From Thalassospira lucentensis (lineage in GTDB: Bacteria; Pseudomonadota; Alphaproteobacteria; Rhodospirillales; Thalassospiraceae): 64,000 bases of DNA. Shown one piece after another: positions 9,300 to 18,119 of the stretch; position 1 is the first letter of the stretch; every line of letters starts with the position of its first letter. Made by a program: the position numbers and the translations under genes. Location of the stretch: assembly GCF_011806425.1 (NCBI RefSeq), contig NZ_JAATOV010000003.1:310001-374000 (forward strand), given 5' to 3'. Below the pieces are notes generated by a model, which did not search any database, was not told the DNA's origin, and worked only from the letters and a program-made list of their open reading frames with translations.

Positions 9300-9653
9300 A
9301 TGGAAACGATTACAGGTACCAGTACGGGTGTCACAATCGGCATGACCGTCATCCTGATGGGGTTCTGCGCGTTTATGACCGGGCAGGCGATCGCCAATAC
9401 CTGGCGTTCGGTGCATCAGCTGTATGCATATTCATTGCTGCTTGGTCTTGTTGACCGGTTTCTGACCTATGCCTTGTTCGAGGGCGAGTTACTTTCGCTG
9501 TCGGGGTATATTTTTGACACCGTGATCCTGTTTGCGATCATGTCAGCAGCATTCCGCGTGACCCGGGTCAATAAAATGCTGTCGCAATATCCGTGGCTTT
9601 ATGAGCGTGTCGGACCGTTTGGGTATCGCGCACGCGAAGGCGCGGATGTCTGA
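9300..9653 (+). CDS. Small membrane protein of the liv operon (DUF6867-like)
   Basis: A 117-residue protein with three predicted hydrophobic stretches (about 12-32, 42-58 and 66-84), then a cytoplasmic tail with the segment RVNKMLSQYPWLYERVGPFGYRAR. From memory this matches a family (DUF6867) that often follows livF in alphaproteobacteria. The start is ten bases after the livF stop. Its function is unknown; the constant position suggests an accessory role in the Liv transporter, which is inference. Confidence 0.7.
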   Translation: METITGTSTGVTIGMTVILMGFCAFMTGQAIANTWRSVHQLYAYSLLLGLVDRFLTYALFEGELLSLSGYIFDTVILFAIMSAAFRVTRVNKMLSQYPWLYERVGPFGYRAREGADV

Positions 9654-9659
9654 TCTTTT

Positions 9660-9685
9660 GATGGCGGCAGTCGGCTGCCGCCATC
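9660..9685 (+). terminator. Strong hairpin at the end of the livHMGF transcript
   Basis: Perfect stem GATGGCGGCAG - TCGG - CTGCCGCCATC, starting five bases after the stop of the small membrane protein gene. There is no T run after it, so it may act as a Rho-assisted or partial terminator or protect the 3' end while the binding protein is expressed separately. Confidence 0.6.
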
Positions 9686-9761
9686 GCGTTGCTAAATAGT
9701 TGGTAACGCACCGCTTTGCACTATTGCATGTCAATTCTGGGGTGTTAAAGTGTGGGGAGAT

Positions 9762-9836
9762 GAAACCGGTAATCTGATGATAAAAAGAGCCGGTTTCTTG
9801 TCCAGTTAAAGATGGTTCCGTCGCGGTGATGGAACC
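9762..9836 (+). promoter_or_regulatory. Two hairpins in the leader of the liv binding-protein gene
   Basis: GAAACCGG (9762-9769) pairs with CCGGTTTC (9790-9797), and GGTTCC (9814-9819) pairs with GGAACC (9831-9836). Both lie in the untranslated leader just before the binding-protein start. They could stabilise this abundant message or mark an operator. Confidence 0.4.
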
Positions 9837-9863
9837 TACCTTTGGAACAGGGAGACTTCACTA

Positions 9864-10970
9864 ATGTCGAAAACAAAGCTCGGCCTTCTGGCAACTGCGT
9901 CTGCACTCGTTCTGTCGATGGGTGCTGCAAAAGCAGACATCGTTATCGCGACCGTTGGTCCGATGACCGGCCCATATGCCGCCTTTGGCGAGCAGATGAC
10001 CAAGGGCGCAGAAAAAGTTGTTGCTGATCTCAATGCTGCTGGTGGCGTGAACGGTGAACAAGTTGTTCTTGAAATCGGCGATGATGCTTGCGATCCGAAA
10101 CAGGCTGTTGCTGTTGCCAACCAACTCGTGAGCAAAGACGTCGCCCTTGTGGCTGGTCACTTCTGCTCGGGTTCATCGATCCCGGCTTCTGAAGTGTACT
10201 TCGAAGAAGGCATCGTTCAGATTTCCCCGGCTTCGACCAACCCGCAGCTAACCGAACGCGATATGGACAACGTTTTCCGTGTTTGCGGCCGTGATGACCA
10301 GCAGGGCGAAGTTGCCGGTAAATACTTGGCTGAAAAATATGGCGACAAGAAAATCGCCATCGTTCACGACAAACAGGCTTATTCCAAAGGCCTCGCTGAC
10401 GAAACCAAGAAAAACCTGAACGCTGCTGGCGTTGAAGAAGTGATGTATGAAGCCATCACCCCGGGTGAGAAAGATTACTCGGCACTGGTAACCAAGCTGA
10501 AATCTGAAGGCGTTGACGTCCTGTATTACGGTGGTTACCACACCGAATTGGGCCTCATTGTCCGTCAGATGCGCAGCCAGGGTCTTGATACGCTTGCCAT
10601 TTCCGGTGATGCGCTGAACTCGCTTGAGTATTGGTCCATCACGGGTGACGCTGGTAAAGGTACGCTCTTTACTGCTGGTCCGGCGCTTGAAAAAGATCCG
10701 CGCAACGCTGAGCTCGTGAAATACTTCGAAGCTCAGAACTACAAGCCAGAAGGTTACACCCTTTACACCTATGGTGCGATCCAGGCTTGGGCGCAGGCAG
10801 CTGAAAAAGCGGGTACCACCGACTCTGAAGCTGTGATCGAAGCGCTGCATAGCGGCGATGAATTCGACACCGTTCTTGGTTCGATCTCGTTTGATGCCAA
10901 AGGTGACGTTGCTGCACCGGGTTACGTATTCTACGAGTGGGCAGACGGCTCTTACGATTACGCAAAATAA
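9864..10970 (+). CDS. Branched-chain amino acid ABC transporter binding protein
   Basis: Periplasmic type I binding protein of 368 residues that delivers substrate to LivHMGF. A Sec signal peptide (Lys near the N-terminus, then LGLLATASALVLSMGAAKA) is cut at about residue 24. The mature start DIVIATVGPMTGPYAAFGEQ and the segment GHFCSGSSIPASEVYFEEG are typical of LivJ/LivK proteins. It is separated from livHMGF by 210 bases with its own leader, and a terminator follows, so it is probably transcribed at a higher level than the membrane genes. Codons here look more biased (GCT, CTG, GTT) than in the neighbours, in line with high expression. Confidence 0.92.
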   Translation: MSKTKLGLLATASALVLSMGAAKADIVIATVGPMTGPYAAFGEQMTKGAEKVVADLNAAGGVNGEQVVLEIGDDACDPKQAVAVANQLVSKDVALVAGHFCSGSSIPASEVYFEEGIVQISPASTNPQLTERDMDNVFRVCGRDDQQGEVAGKYLAEKYGDKKIAIVHDKQAYSKGLADETKKNLNAAGVEEVMYEAITPGEKDYSALVTKLKSEGVDVLYYGGYHTELGLIVRQMRSQGLDTLAISGDALNSLEYWSITGDAGKGTLFTAGPALEKDPRNAELVKYFEAQNYKPEGYTLYTYGAIQAWAQAAEKAGTTDSEAVIEALHSGDEFDTVLGSISFDAKGDVAAPGYVFYEWADGSYDYAK

Positions 10971-10989
10971 TCAAATCATATGATGATGG

Positions 10990-11018
10990 AAAAGCCCGGC
11001 ACAGAGCCGGGCTTTTTT
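10990..11018 (+). terminator. Intrinsic terminator after the liv binding-protein gene
   Basis: AAAAGCCCGGC - ACAGA - GCCGGGCTTTTTT: a seven-pair GC stem flanked by A and T runs. Confidence 0.92.
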
Positions 11019-11041
11019 ATTGCGGTATCGCAGACAAAAAG

Positions 11042-11076
11042 AAAACGCCGCACAGTTTATGACCGTGCGGCGTTTT
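11042..11076 (-). terminator. Terminator of mucR, bidirectional in form
   Basis: AAAACGCCGCAC - 11 bases - GTGCGGCGTTTT. It lies just after the mucR stop on the minus strand, and the A and T flanks would let it work in both directions between convergent genes. Confidence 0.88.
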
Positions 11077-11108
11077 ATTTGATCGAATGATCGGAAGGGG
11101 CAAGCGGT

Positions 11109-11528
11109 TTACTTCGCTTTGCGGCCCAGACCGATTTTCTTGGCGAACTGTGAACGCTGTTTTGCGTAGTTCGGTGCAACCATCGGATAATCAGACGGCA
11201 GGCCCCATTTCGCACGGTATTCTTCCGGCGTCAGGTTGTAGGTCGTACGCAGGTGGCGTTTGAGCATTTTCAGCTTTTTGCCGTCTTCAAGGCAAATGAT
11301 GTATTCGTCGCCAACAGACTTGCGGATCGGAACAGCCGGTTTCAGCGGCTCTTGTTCGGGTTCGCTTTCGTCCATATGAATTTCATCAAGGGAACCGAAT
11401 ACGGTCGAAATCAATTCAGGAATCTGAGCAGCGGCAAGCGAATTGTTGCTTACATACGCAGAAACAATATCCACGGTCATTTGCAAGAGTTCGTCGCGAT
11501 CAATCACGCTTTTTGAGGCGTCTGACAT
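11109..11528 (-). CDS. MucR/Ros-family transcriptional regulator
   Basis: A 139-residue DNA-binding protein of the MucR/Ros family, which controls exopolysaccharide, motility and cell-cycle genes in alphaproteobacteria. The core VGDEYIICLEDGKKLKMLKR leads into HLRTTYNLTPEEYRAKWGLP, with the conserved tail APNYAKQRSQFAKKIGLG. In Ros the zinc ligands are Cys79, Cys82, His92 and His97; here the aligned residues are Cys79, Asp82, His92 and Tyr97, so the classical site is altered. The start has AAGGAAAA about ten bases upstream. It is a single gene with its own terminator. Self-repression is known for the family but not shown here. Confidence 0.93.
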   Translation of the reverse strand: MSDASKSVIDRDELLQMTVDIVSAYVSNNSLAAAQIPELISTVFGSLDEIHMDESEPEQEPLKPAVPIRKSVGDEYIICLEDGKKLKMLKRHLRTTYNLTPEEYRAKWGLPSDYPMVAPNYAKQRSQFAKKIGLGRKAK

Positions 11529-11904
11529 GAGCGATATTTTCCTTTAATTTAAAAACTACGTGAAGCGTAATGCACTATTTAACGGATATAGTCAAACAAG
11601 AGAAAACGGCAAGTCGATTTCACGTTAAAAAGAGTACACAAAAGTATATCCGTCGATGATAACTAATCTGGCCCTTTGGGTCACTACGAAAACGACCGAA
11701 TATCCAAGAGGTTAATATTTCGGGGTGAGAATAATACCATTCGGTGTATCGGTTTGGGCACAGACGTCGGTGCAATTCAAATCTTTTGCGAGAAGAAATT
11801 GGCAAAAAGAAGACTTATACGCGAAACGGGCACGCATCGGCGCTGAGTGCGCAGCGACGCATAGCTGTTCTTTGTAAAACTTGTGGATCATGGCGTCCTG
11901 CGCG
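11529..11904. other. Intergenic region between mucR and the rpiB promoter
   Basis: No gene was found on either strand. The part next to mucR is AT-rich (for example ATTTAAAAACTACGTG and CACTATTTAACGGATATAG). It should hold the mucR promoter and, by family analogy, AT-rich MucR binding sites. No clear palindrome or RNA was recognised. Confidence 0.4.
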
Positions 11905-11933
11905 TTGGCAGTTTGCATCCTGTATGCTACAAG
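11905..11933 (+). promoter_or_regulatory. Sigma-70-type promoter of rpiB
   Basis: TTGGCA (five of six matches to TTGACA), a 17-base spacer, then TACAAG (four of six matches to TATAAT). Transcription would start near 11940, about 35 bases before the rpiB ATG. Confidence 0.6.
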
Positions 11934-11974
11934 GCGCTCAATTTCCTTTACTGACTTCGATCAAGGGCGCACCC

Positions 11975-12409
11975 ATGAACGTTAAGACCGTTGCTATTGC
12001 TGCCGACCATGGCGGTGTTGAGCTTAAATCCACAATTATCAGTGCCTTGAAAGATCGCGGCATCGAGGTTTTTGATTTAGGCACAAACAGTTCAGAGTCC
12101 GTGGATTATCCCGACTATGCCAAAGTTGTTGCCCAATCGATTATCGAGGGCAAGTCAGACGCGGGTATTCTTGTATGTGGTTCGGGCATTGGTATGAGCA
12201 TCGCGGCCAACCGATACCCTGAAATCCGTGCAGCCTTGGCGCATGATCGCCTTTCGGCGACATTGAGCCGCCAGCACAATAACGCAAATGTTTTGTGCCT
12301 TGGCGCACGCCTCGTCGGGGATTTGTTAGCGCTTGATTGTATCGATGCGTTTCTATCGACCGAATTTGAAGGCGGCCGCCACGCGCTCCGTGTTGCGAAA
12401 ATGTCTTAA
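11975..12409 (+). CDS. rpiB: Ribose-5-phosphate isomerase B
   Basis: A 144-residue cytoplasmic isomerase interconverting ribose 5-phosphate and ribulose 5-phosphate in the pentose phosphate pathway. The N-terminus is AIAADHGGVELK, the active-site Cys68 lies in GILVCGSGIGMSIAANR, and the conserved SRQHNNANVLCLGAR follows. The ATG at 11975 was chosen over longer reading frames because RpiB starts here and a promoter lies just upstream. It precedes glyA by about 95 bases, the usual alphaproteobacterial order. Confidence 0.93.
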   Translation: MNVKTVAIAADHGGVELKSTIISALKDRGIEVFDLGTNSSESVDYPDYAKVVAQSIIEGKSDAGILVCGSGIGMSIAANRYPEIRAALAHDRLSATLSRQHNNANVLCLGARLVGDLLALDCIDAFLSTEFEGGRHALRVAKMS

Positions 12410-12504
12410 TCCAACTAATTACATCGCCATCTGGCATTCACCAAAACGGGCGGTGCGCTTAACTGTATAGCCACCCGTTATATTGCATCGAGAGAGGCCC
12501 CAAC

Positions 12505-13779
12505 ATGTCGTTCAAAGGCTTTTTCACCACCAGCTTGTCCGACGCCGACCCGGCATTGTTCAAATCCGTTACCGATGAACTGGACCGTCAGCAGAACCAA
12601 ATCGAGATGATTGCTTCGGAAAACATTGTTTCCAAAGCCGTTATAGAAGCACAGGGTACTGTTCTGACCAACAAATATGCCGAAGGTTATCCTTCGCGCC
12701 GTTATTACGGCGGGTGCGAATTTGTTGACGTGGCCGAGCAGCTTGCGATTGATCGTGCCAAAGAACTGTTTGGTTGCGAGTTCGTCAACGTCCAGCCGCA
12801 TTCCGGCGCGCAGGCAAATGGTGCGGTTATGTTGGCCCTTTGCAAGCCGGGCGATACCATTTTGGGTATGTCGCTTGATGCTGGTGGTCACTTGACGCAT
12901 GGCGCACGTCCGGCGCTGTCGGGCAAATGGTTCAATGCGGTTCAGTATGGTGTGCGTGAAGACGACCTGACCCTTGATTACGATCAGGTTGAAGCACTTG
13001 CTATTGAGCACAAACCGGCCTTGATCATTGCGGGTGGTTCGGCCATTCCGCGTCAGATTGACTTCAAGCGTTTCCGTGAAATCGCGGATAAAGTTGGCGC
13101 GCTTTTGATGGTTGATATGGCCCACTTTGCCGGTCTGGTTGCTGGCGGCGTTCACCCAAGCCCGCTTCCTTATGCCGATGTTGTTACCACCACCACGCAC
13201 AAAACCCTTCGCGGTCCGCGCGGCGGCATGATTTTGTCGAACAATCTTGATATCGGCAAAAAGATCAATTCGGCTGTCTTCCCGGGTCTGCAAGGTGGTC
13301 CGTTGATGCATGTGATTGCAGCCAAGGCCGTGGCCTTTGGCGAAGCACTGCGTCCGGAATTTAAAGAATACACCCAGCAGATCATTGATAATGCCAAAGC
13401 ACTGGCCGAAGTTCTGGTCAAACGTGGCTTTGACATCGTGACCAAAGGGACCGACACGCACCTGATGCTTGTTGACCTGCGTCCGAAGGGCCTTAAAGGC
13501 AACGCAGCAGAAGAAGCGCTTGAGCGGGCAGGGATCACCTGCAACAAAAACGGTATCCCGTTTGATACCGAAAAGCCGACCATTACATCTGGTATCCGTC
13601 TAGGCACCCCTGCAGGAACTACCCGTGGGTTCGGTGTTGCTGAGTTCCAACAGATCGGTGAGCTGATCGGTGACGTTCTCGATGCGATGGTTGATCGCCC
13701 GGAAGGTGATTCCGACGTTGAAGCCGCTGTTCGTGCGAAGGTCGAAGACCTTTGCAAACGCTTCCCGATCTATTCCTGA
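12505..13779 (+). CDS. glyA: Serine hydroxymethyltransferase
   Basis: PLP enzyme of 424 residues converting serine and tetrahydrofolate to glycine and 5,10-methylenetetrahydrofolate. The PLP lysine is Lys233 in [13 protein letters not shown]. Other signatures are [10 protein letters not shown] near residue 38 and [11 protein letters not shown] near 99. GAGAGAGG lies about nine bases before the ATG. It sits between rpiB and nrdR, a common order, and supplies one-carbon units for purine and thymidylate synthesis. Confidence 0.97.
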   Translation: MSFKGFFTTSLSDADPALFKSVTDELDRQQNQIEMIASENIVSKAVIEAQGTVLTNKYAEGYPSRRYYGGCEFVDVAEQLAIDRAKELFGCEFVNVQPHSGAQANGAVMLALCKPGDTILGMSLDAGGHLTHGARPALSGKWFNAVQYGVREDDLTLDYDQVEALAIEHKPALIIAGGSAIPRQIDFKRFREIADKVGALLMVDMAHFAGLVAGGVHPSPLPYADVVTTTTHKTLRGPRGGMILSNNLDIGKKINSAVFPGLQGGPLMHVIAAKAVAFGEALRPEFKEYTQQIIDNAKALAEVLVKRGFDIVTKGTDTHLMLVDLRPKGLKGNAAEEALERAGITCNKNGIPFDTEKPTITSGIRLGTPAGTTRGFGVAEFQQIGELIGDVLDAMVDRPEGDSDVEAAVRAKVEDLCKRFPIYS

Positions 13780-13804
13780 TCGCGCAAAGAGCGAGTAAAT
13801 AAAT

Positions 13805-14278
13805 ATGCGTTGCCCGTTCTGCGGACATACTGACACACAGGTAAAGGACTCCCGCCCGACCGAAGAGCATCATGCTATTCGGCGGCGGCGGTTCTGTCCT
13901 GCGTGTGGATCACGGTTTACGACCTTTGAACGTGTTCAATTGCGTGAACTGATGGTCGTTAAAACGGACGGGCAACGCGAATTGTTCGACCGCGACAAAT
14001 TGGCGCGGTCGATCTTTCTTGCCTGCCGTAAGCGCCCCATTGAAGACGAGCGCGTTGAAAAGGCCCTTAATGGCATTCAACGACGTCTTGAAAGCAGTGG
14101 TGAAAGCGACATTACCACCGATACCATTGGTGAAATGGTGATGGAGGCGTTAAACGCCCTCGATCAGGTGGCGTATGTGCGCTACGCTTCGGTTTATAAA
14201 AACTTCCGCGAAGCCCGTGATTTCGAGCAATTCGTGGAAAATATGAATGATGGGGAAGAAGAGGCGGACGCAGAGTAA
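13805..14278 (+). CDS. nrdR: Transcriptional repressor NrdR
   Basis: A 157-residue repressor of ribonucleotide reductase genes. The N-terminal zinc ribbon has CPFC at 3-6 and CPAC near 32-35, in [18 protein letters not shown] and [17 protein letters not shown]. An ATP-cone domain follows (residues about 49-139) and senses ATP and dATP. It is 25 bases after glyA and overlaps the ribD start by one base, so it is probably in one transcript with the riboflavin genes. Confidence 0.97.
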   Translation: MRCPFCGHTDTQVKDSRPTEEHHAIRRRRFCPACGSRFTTFERVQLRELMVVKTDGQRELFDRDKLARSIFLACRKRPIEDERVEKALNGIQRRLESSGESDITTDTIGEMVMEALNALDQVAYVRYASVYKNFREARDFEQFVENMNDGEEEADAE

Positions 14279-15399
14279 TGACAGCCCCCGCGTTTACAGA
14301 AGATGACCGGCATTTCATGCGGGTCGCATTAAGCCTGTCTAAACGCGGTTTGGGAAATGTCTGGCCAAATCCGTCGGTTGGGTGTGTCCTGGTATCGCCA
14401 GAAGGCACGATTGTCGGGCATGGTCATACGCAGCCGGGCGGACGTCCGCACGCGGAACGCGTTGCTCTTGATGTCGCCGGAAACCTTGCCAAGGGGGCAA
14501 CCGCCTATGTCACCCTTGAACCATGTAGTCATTTTGGAAAATCACCCCCCTGTGCTGCAGGCCTGATCGAAGCGGGCGTTGCACGGGTTGTTTGTGCGCT
14601 TGAGGATCCTGATGATCGGGTTTCTGGGCGCGGTCATCAAATGCTACTTGATGCGGGCATTCGTGTAGATATCGGACTTTTTGCGGATGAAGCACGGCGC
14701 GTGAACGAAGGTTTCCTATCCCGTATCGAGCGCGACAGACCGTTTGTTACCTTAAAACTTGCGTCCACCTTGGATGCGCGGTCAGCGACCCATAGCGGCG
14801 AAAGCCAATGGATTACCGGTGCAGCAGCCCGTGAACAGGGGCATTTGTTGCGCGCCAATCACGACGCTATCCTTGTTGGGGCCAACACAGTCATTGCCGA
14901 TGATCCAACGCTGACATGTCGGATTGCAGGTCGCGAAGATCAGTCGCCGGTGCGGGTTATTTTGGATCGCAAAGGTGATGTCCCTGTTTCCGCAAAGCTG
15001 ATTGAGACGGCGGAAGTTGTTCCCACATGGCTTGTCGTGTCGGACACACATTTCAGCGAACTATCGGAAAAATTTGAAAAAACCTCGGTAAAAGTCGTTT
15101 CAGCGGGATGCGCCGATGGTCATTTTGACTTACATGACGTGTTGCGCACGTTGGCCGGTTTGGGGTTAACACGCGTTTTGGTCGAAAGCGGCGGAAGCCT
15201 TGCGGCAGCGTTGCTTAAGGTCGGTGTTGTCGACCGGGTTGTCCATTTTGTCGCCCCGTCAATGATCGGGGATGACGGCAAAGCAATGATTGCGCAACTT
15301 GGTGTGACGCAGCTTTCAGATATGCCACGGTTTGAGCGTGTTTCGGTTCGCGAAGTGGGCGAAGACATTGTGGTAACATACGATAATAAAACGGATTAA
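14278..15399 (+). CDS. ribD: Riboflavin biosynthesis deaminase/reductase RibD
   Basis: Bifunctional enzyme of 373 residues. The N-terminal deaminase domain has HAE at 58-60 and the zinc cysteines Cys83 and Cys92 in EPCSHFGKSPPC. The C-terminal domain (about 150-370) is the NADPH-dependent pyrimidine reductase, with FVTLKLASTLDA and VLVESGGSLAAALL. It carries out the second and third steps after GTP ring opening. Start and stop are closely packed with nrdR and ribE. Confidence 0.96.
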   Translation: MTAPAFTEDDRHFMRVALSLSKRGLGNVWPNPSVGCVLVSPEGTIVGHGHTQPGGRPHAERVALDVAGNLAKGATAYVTLEPCSHFGKSPPCAAGLIEAGVARVVCALEDPDDRVSGRGHQMLLDAGIRVDIGLFADEARRVNEGFLSRIERDRPFVTLKLASTLDARSATHSGESQWITGAAAREQGHLLRANHDAILVGANTVIADDPTLTCRIAGREDQSPVRVILDRKGDVPVSAKLIETAEVVPTWLVVSDTHFSELSEKFEKTSVKVVSAGCADGHFDLHDVLRTLAGLGLTRVLVESGGSLAAALLKVGVVDRVVHFVAPSMIGDDGKAMIAQLGVTQLSDMPRFERVSVREVGEDIVVTYDNKTD

Positions 15400-15403
15400 G
15401 TTC

Positions 15404-15991
15404 ATGTTTACGGGCATCATCACCGATATTGCAAAAGTTCGCTCGATTGAAAAAACCGGCGATACGCGTTTTGAATTTACAACGTCTTTTGACACCACCA
15501 AGATTGATTTGGGTGCGTCAATTGCCTGTAACGGTGCCTGCATGACCGTAATCGAAACCGGTGATGACTGGTTTGCGATTGAAGCATCGGCAGAAAGTCT
15601 GGATAAAACGACGCTTGGCGATCTTTCGGTCGGATCGAACGTGAACCTTGAACAAGCAACCCGTGTCGGCGACGAGCTGGGCGGGCACATCGTTTCTGGC
15701 CATGTAGATGGTGTCGCGGTTTTGACCAAACGTATCCCCGAGGGGGATTCTTTGCGCCTGACATTCGAAGTGCCCGAAGCCTTTGCGAAATATATCGCGT
15801 CCAAAGGGTCGGTTACGCTTGAAGGAGTGTCTTTGACGGTCAATGAGGTTGACGGAAACACTTTTGGTATCAATCTGATACCACATACACAGACACACAC
15901 CACGTTGGGATCGAAACATCCGGGCGACCGGATTAATTTCGAAATCGACATGCTTGCACGTTACGTCGCGCGCATGCTGGGCAAGGATTGA
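15404..15991 (+). CDS. ribE: Riboflavin synthase, alpha subunit
   Basis: A 195-residue enzyme that dismutates two 6,7-dimethyl-8-ribityllumazines to riboflavin. It has the family's MFTGII N-terminus and two internally similar barrels. The second begins near residue 97 (SGHVDGVAVL) and contains GVSLTVNEVDGNTFGINLIPHT. It starts five bases after ribD, within the ribD-ribE-ribBX-ribH cluster. The gene is called ribC in some species. Confidence 0.95.
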   Translation: MFTGIITDIAKVRSIEKTGDTRFEFTTSFDTTKIDLGASIACNGACMTVIETGDDWFAIEASAESLDKTTLGDLSVGSNVNLEQATRVGDELGGHIVSGHVDGVAVLTKRIPEGDSLRLTFEVPEAFAKYIASKGSVTLEGVSLTVNEVDGNTFGINLIPHTQTHTTLGSKHPGDRINFEIDMLARYVARMLGKD

Positions 15992-15997
15992 TCAGAA

Positions 15998-17152
15998 ATG
16001 CCAAACAGTTATCTGTCGCCGATTGAAGACGTCATCGAAGAAGCGCGCAATGGCCGGATGTTTATTCTGGTGGATGACGAAGATCGCGAAAACGAAGGCG
16101 ATCTTGTCATTCCCGCACAGATGGCAACCCCGGATGCGATCAACTTTATGGCTACGCATGGGCGCGGGCTGATTTGTCTGACCCTTGAAAACGAACGGTG
16201 CGACGAATTGGGCCTGACGATGATGAGTGCCCATAACGGTACACGTCACGAAACTGCCTTTACCGTTTCAATCGAAGCCAAAACCGGTGTGACCACAGGG
16301 ATTTCCGCACCGGATCGTGCGCGCACTGTCGCGGTTGCGATTGATCCAACCGCGGGTCGGCATGATATCGTGACGCCAGGCCATGTTTTCCCGCTACGTG
16401 CGCGGGCAGGCGGGGTGTTGGTACGTGCAGGCCATACTGAGGCATCTGTTGATATTGCGCGTCTTGCCGGCTTGAACCCATCTGGCGTGATTTGCGAAAT
16501 CATGAGCGATTCTGGCGAAATGGCCCGCCTGCCAGAACTTGTCGAGTTTGCCAAGAAACATGACCTTAAAATCGCACAGATTGCCGATTTGATCCGCTAT
16601 CGCCGCAAGCATGAAAAAGTCGTGCAACGCAAAGCGACGACGAAGATCACCAGCACAAACGGTGGCGAGTTTGATCTTCATCTGTATGTTAATAATGTCA
16701 CCTATGCCGAACATATCGCCCTTGTAAAAGGCGATATCAGCGACGACGCGCCGGTATTAACCCGCGTCCATGCACTTAATGTTCTGGATGATGTTTTGGG
16801 CGATACCCAATCGGGTCATAATGGGCAATTGGCCGCTGCCATGCGTCAGATCGGCGCGGAGGGACGCGGTGTCGTTGTTTTGATCCGCGAACCGCGTGCA
16901 AATAGTTTATCGTCGTCGGTGGCCAAGCTGATCGAGCTTAATGGTGGCGACAGCGCAGCACTGCGTCAGGAACTTGCGCAGGCCGACGATGATACAGATT
17001 TACGTGATTACGGCGTGGGCGCGCAAATCTTGCATGATTTGGGCATTCGCGACATGATTCTGCTTTCAAATACCAAACGCCACATTGTAGGACTTGACGG
17101 CTTCGGCCTAAATCTGGTTGATCAGCGTCCGCTTGTCGTCTCGGAGGAATAG
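15998..17152 (+). CDS. ribBX: DHBP synthase fused to a degenerate GTP cyclohydrolase II domain
   Basis: A 384-residue protein. Residues 1-205 are a complete 3,4-dihydroxy-2-butanone-4-phosphate synthase with [15 protein letters not shown] and the segment [10 protein letters not shown]. Residues 206-384 have the GTP cyclohydrolase II fold pattern ([15 protein letters not shown]), but the zinc-binding cysteines of RibA are gone; there is no cysteine at all after residue 166. This matches the RibBX type described in Proteobacteria, in which the second domain has lost GTP cyclohydrolase activity. It supplies the four-carbon unit to RibH. A separate ribA should be elsewhere in the genome. Confidence 0.9.
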   Translation: MPNSYLSPIEDVIEEARNGRMFILVDDEDRENEGDLVIPAQMATPDAINFMATHGRGLICLTLENERCDELGLTMMSAHNGTRHETAFTVSIEAKTGVTTGISAPDRARTVAVAIDPTAGRHDIVTPGHVFPLRARAGGVLVRAGHTEASVDIARLAGLNPSGVICEIMSDSGEMARLPELVEFAKKHDLKIAQIADLIRYRRKHEKVVQRKATTKITSTNGGEFDLHLYVNNVTYAEHIALVKGDISDDAPVLTRVHALNVLDDVLGDTQSGHNGQLAAAMRQIGAEGRGVVVLIREPRANSLSSSVAKLIELNGGDSAALRQELAQADDDTDLRDYGVGAQILHDLGIRDMILLSNTKRHIVGLDGFGLNLVDQRPLVVSEE

Positions 17153-17156
17153 AACC

Positions 17157-17621
17157 ATGAAAACCGCCCCCCACATTTTGATTGTGGATGCCCCTTATTA
17201 TACGCATATCGTCGAAGACCTCGTTAAGGGGGCTGCTTCGACGTTAGAAGCTGGTGGCGCAACATGGGACCGCATTTCGGTGTCTGGTGCATTTGAAGTG
17301 CCAATTGCGATCCGTTATGCGGTACAATCCATGCAAGAGCTGGCAACCGGTCCGCGTTACGACGGGTATTTGGCCCTTGGCTGTGTGATCCGCGGCGAGA
17401 CGACCCATTACGATCATATCTGCGAAGAAGCCAACCGTGCTTTGATGCAGCTTTGCCTCGATTTTCGTTTGGCGATTGGAAACGGTATTCTGACCGTTGA
17501 GAACGAGGCACAAGCTATCGCGCGCAGTAAGGCCGATCAGAAGAACAAGGGTGGCGAAGCTGCCAATGCCGTTCTTCGTATGATCGAAGTTCAAAACCAT
17601 TTTGGAATCCATCACAAGTAA
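17157..17621 (+). CDS. ribH: 6,7-dimethyl-8-ribityllumazine synthase
   Basis: Lumazine synthase of 154 residues, the penultimate riboflavin enzyme. Signature segments are VSGAFEVPIAIRYAV (near 41-55) and ALGCVIRGETTHYDHI, which contains the catalytic His. The ATG at 17157 follows GGAGGAA and lies five bases after ribBX. The stop TAA overlaps the nusB ATG (TAATG), a fixed ribH-nusB arrangement in many bacteria. Confidence 0.96.
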   Translation: MKTAPHILIVDAPYYTHIVEDLVKGAASTLEAGGATWDRISVSGAFEVPIAIRYAVQSMQELATGPRYDGYLALGCVIRGETTHYDHICEEANRALMQLCLDFRLAIGNGILTVENEAQAIARSKADQKNKGGEAANAVLRMIEVQNHFGIHHK

Positions 17622-18118
17622 TGACCGATAAACCAAAGGCATCTGCCGCACAGCGGCGCAGCGCAGCGCGCTTTTCCGCTATTCAGGCGCTTTATCAAGC
17701 CGAATTGTCGCAGCTTTCGGCTGGCGACATCGTACGGGAATATTCCGATTTCCGTCTTGATGGCGAAGGCGGACGTGATCTTGATATCACCAACGAAGAT
17801 CTCATTGATCCGGATCGCGGTTTCTTTGCTGATCTGGTGCAAGGCGTCGCATCACGCATGGTTGATATCGATGCGTTGATTGATGGTGCGCTTGAAAAGG
17901 GTTGGAAAACCAACCGTCTTGAAACCGTTCTGCGCAGCATCATGCGCGCGGGTACCTATGAATTGATGGCGCGCGAAGACGTTCCCATGCGTGTTGTCAT
18001 TACCGAATATGTCGATGCAGCCCATTCGTTCTTTGACGAGAACGAGCCAAAGCTTGTGAATGCGGTTCTTGATCGCATTGGCAAAACGCTGCGTCCCGGT
18101 GAAGCCGGAAACGTCTGA
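17621..18118 (+). CDS. nusB: Transcription antitermination factor NusB
   Basis: All-helical RNA-binding protein of 165 residues that works with NusE (ribosomal protein S10) at boxA in rRNA transcripts. The N-terminus is rich in Arg and Ala (SAAQRRSAARFSAIQALYQAEL), and NAVLDRIGKTLR closes the domain. It is translationally coupled to ribH by a one-base overlap and followed at once by thiL. Confidence 0.95.
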   Translation: MTDKPKASAAQRRSAARFSAIQALYQAELSQLSAGDIVREYSDFRLDGEGGRDLDITNEDLIDPDRGFFADLVQGVASRMVDIDALIDGALEKGWKTNRLETVLRSIMRAGTYELMAREDVPMRVVITEYVDAAHSFFDENEPKLVNAVLDRIGKTLRPGEAGNV

Positions 18119-18119
18119 T

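Noticed and set aside
9660-9685. Attachment or recombination site at the strong hairpin after the liv genes
   Set aside because: It is a single perfect stem directly after a stop codon, which fits a transcript end better; no partner copy was noticed.
12478-13461. Minus-strand 327-residue open frame opposite glyA
   Set aside because: Antisense shadow; it has low-complexity, basic composition and no family pattern.
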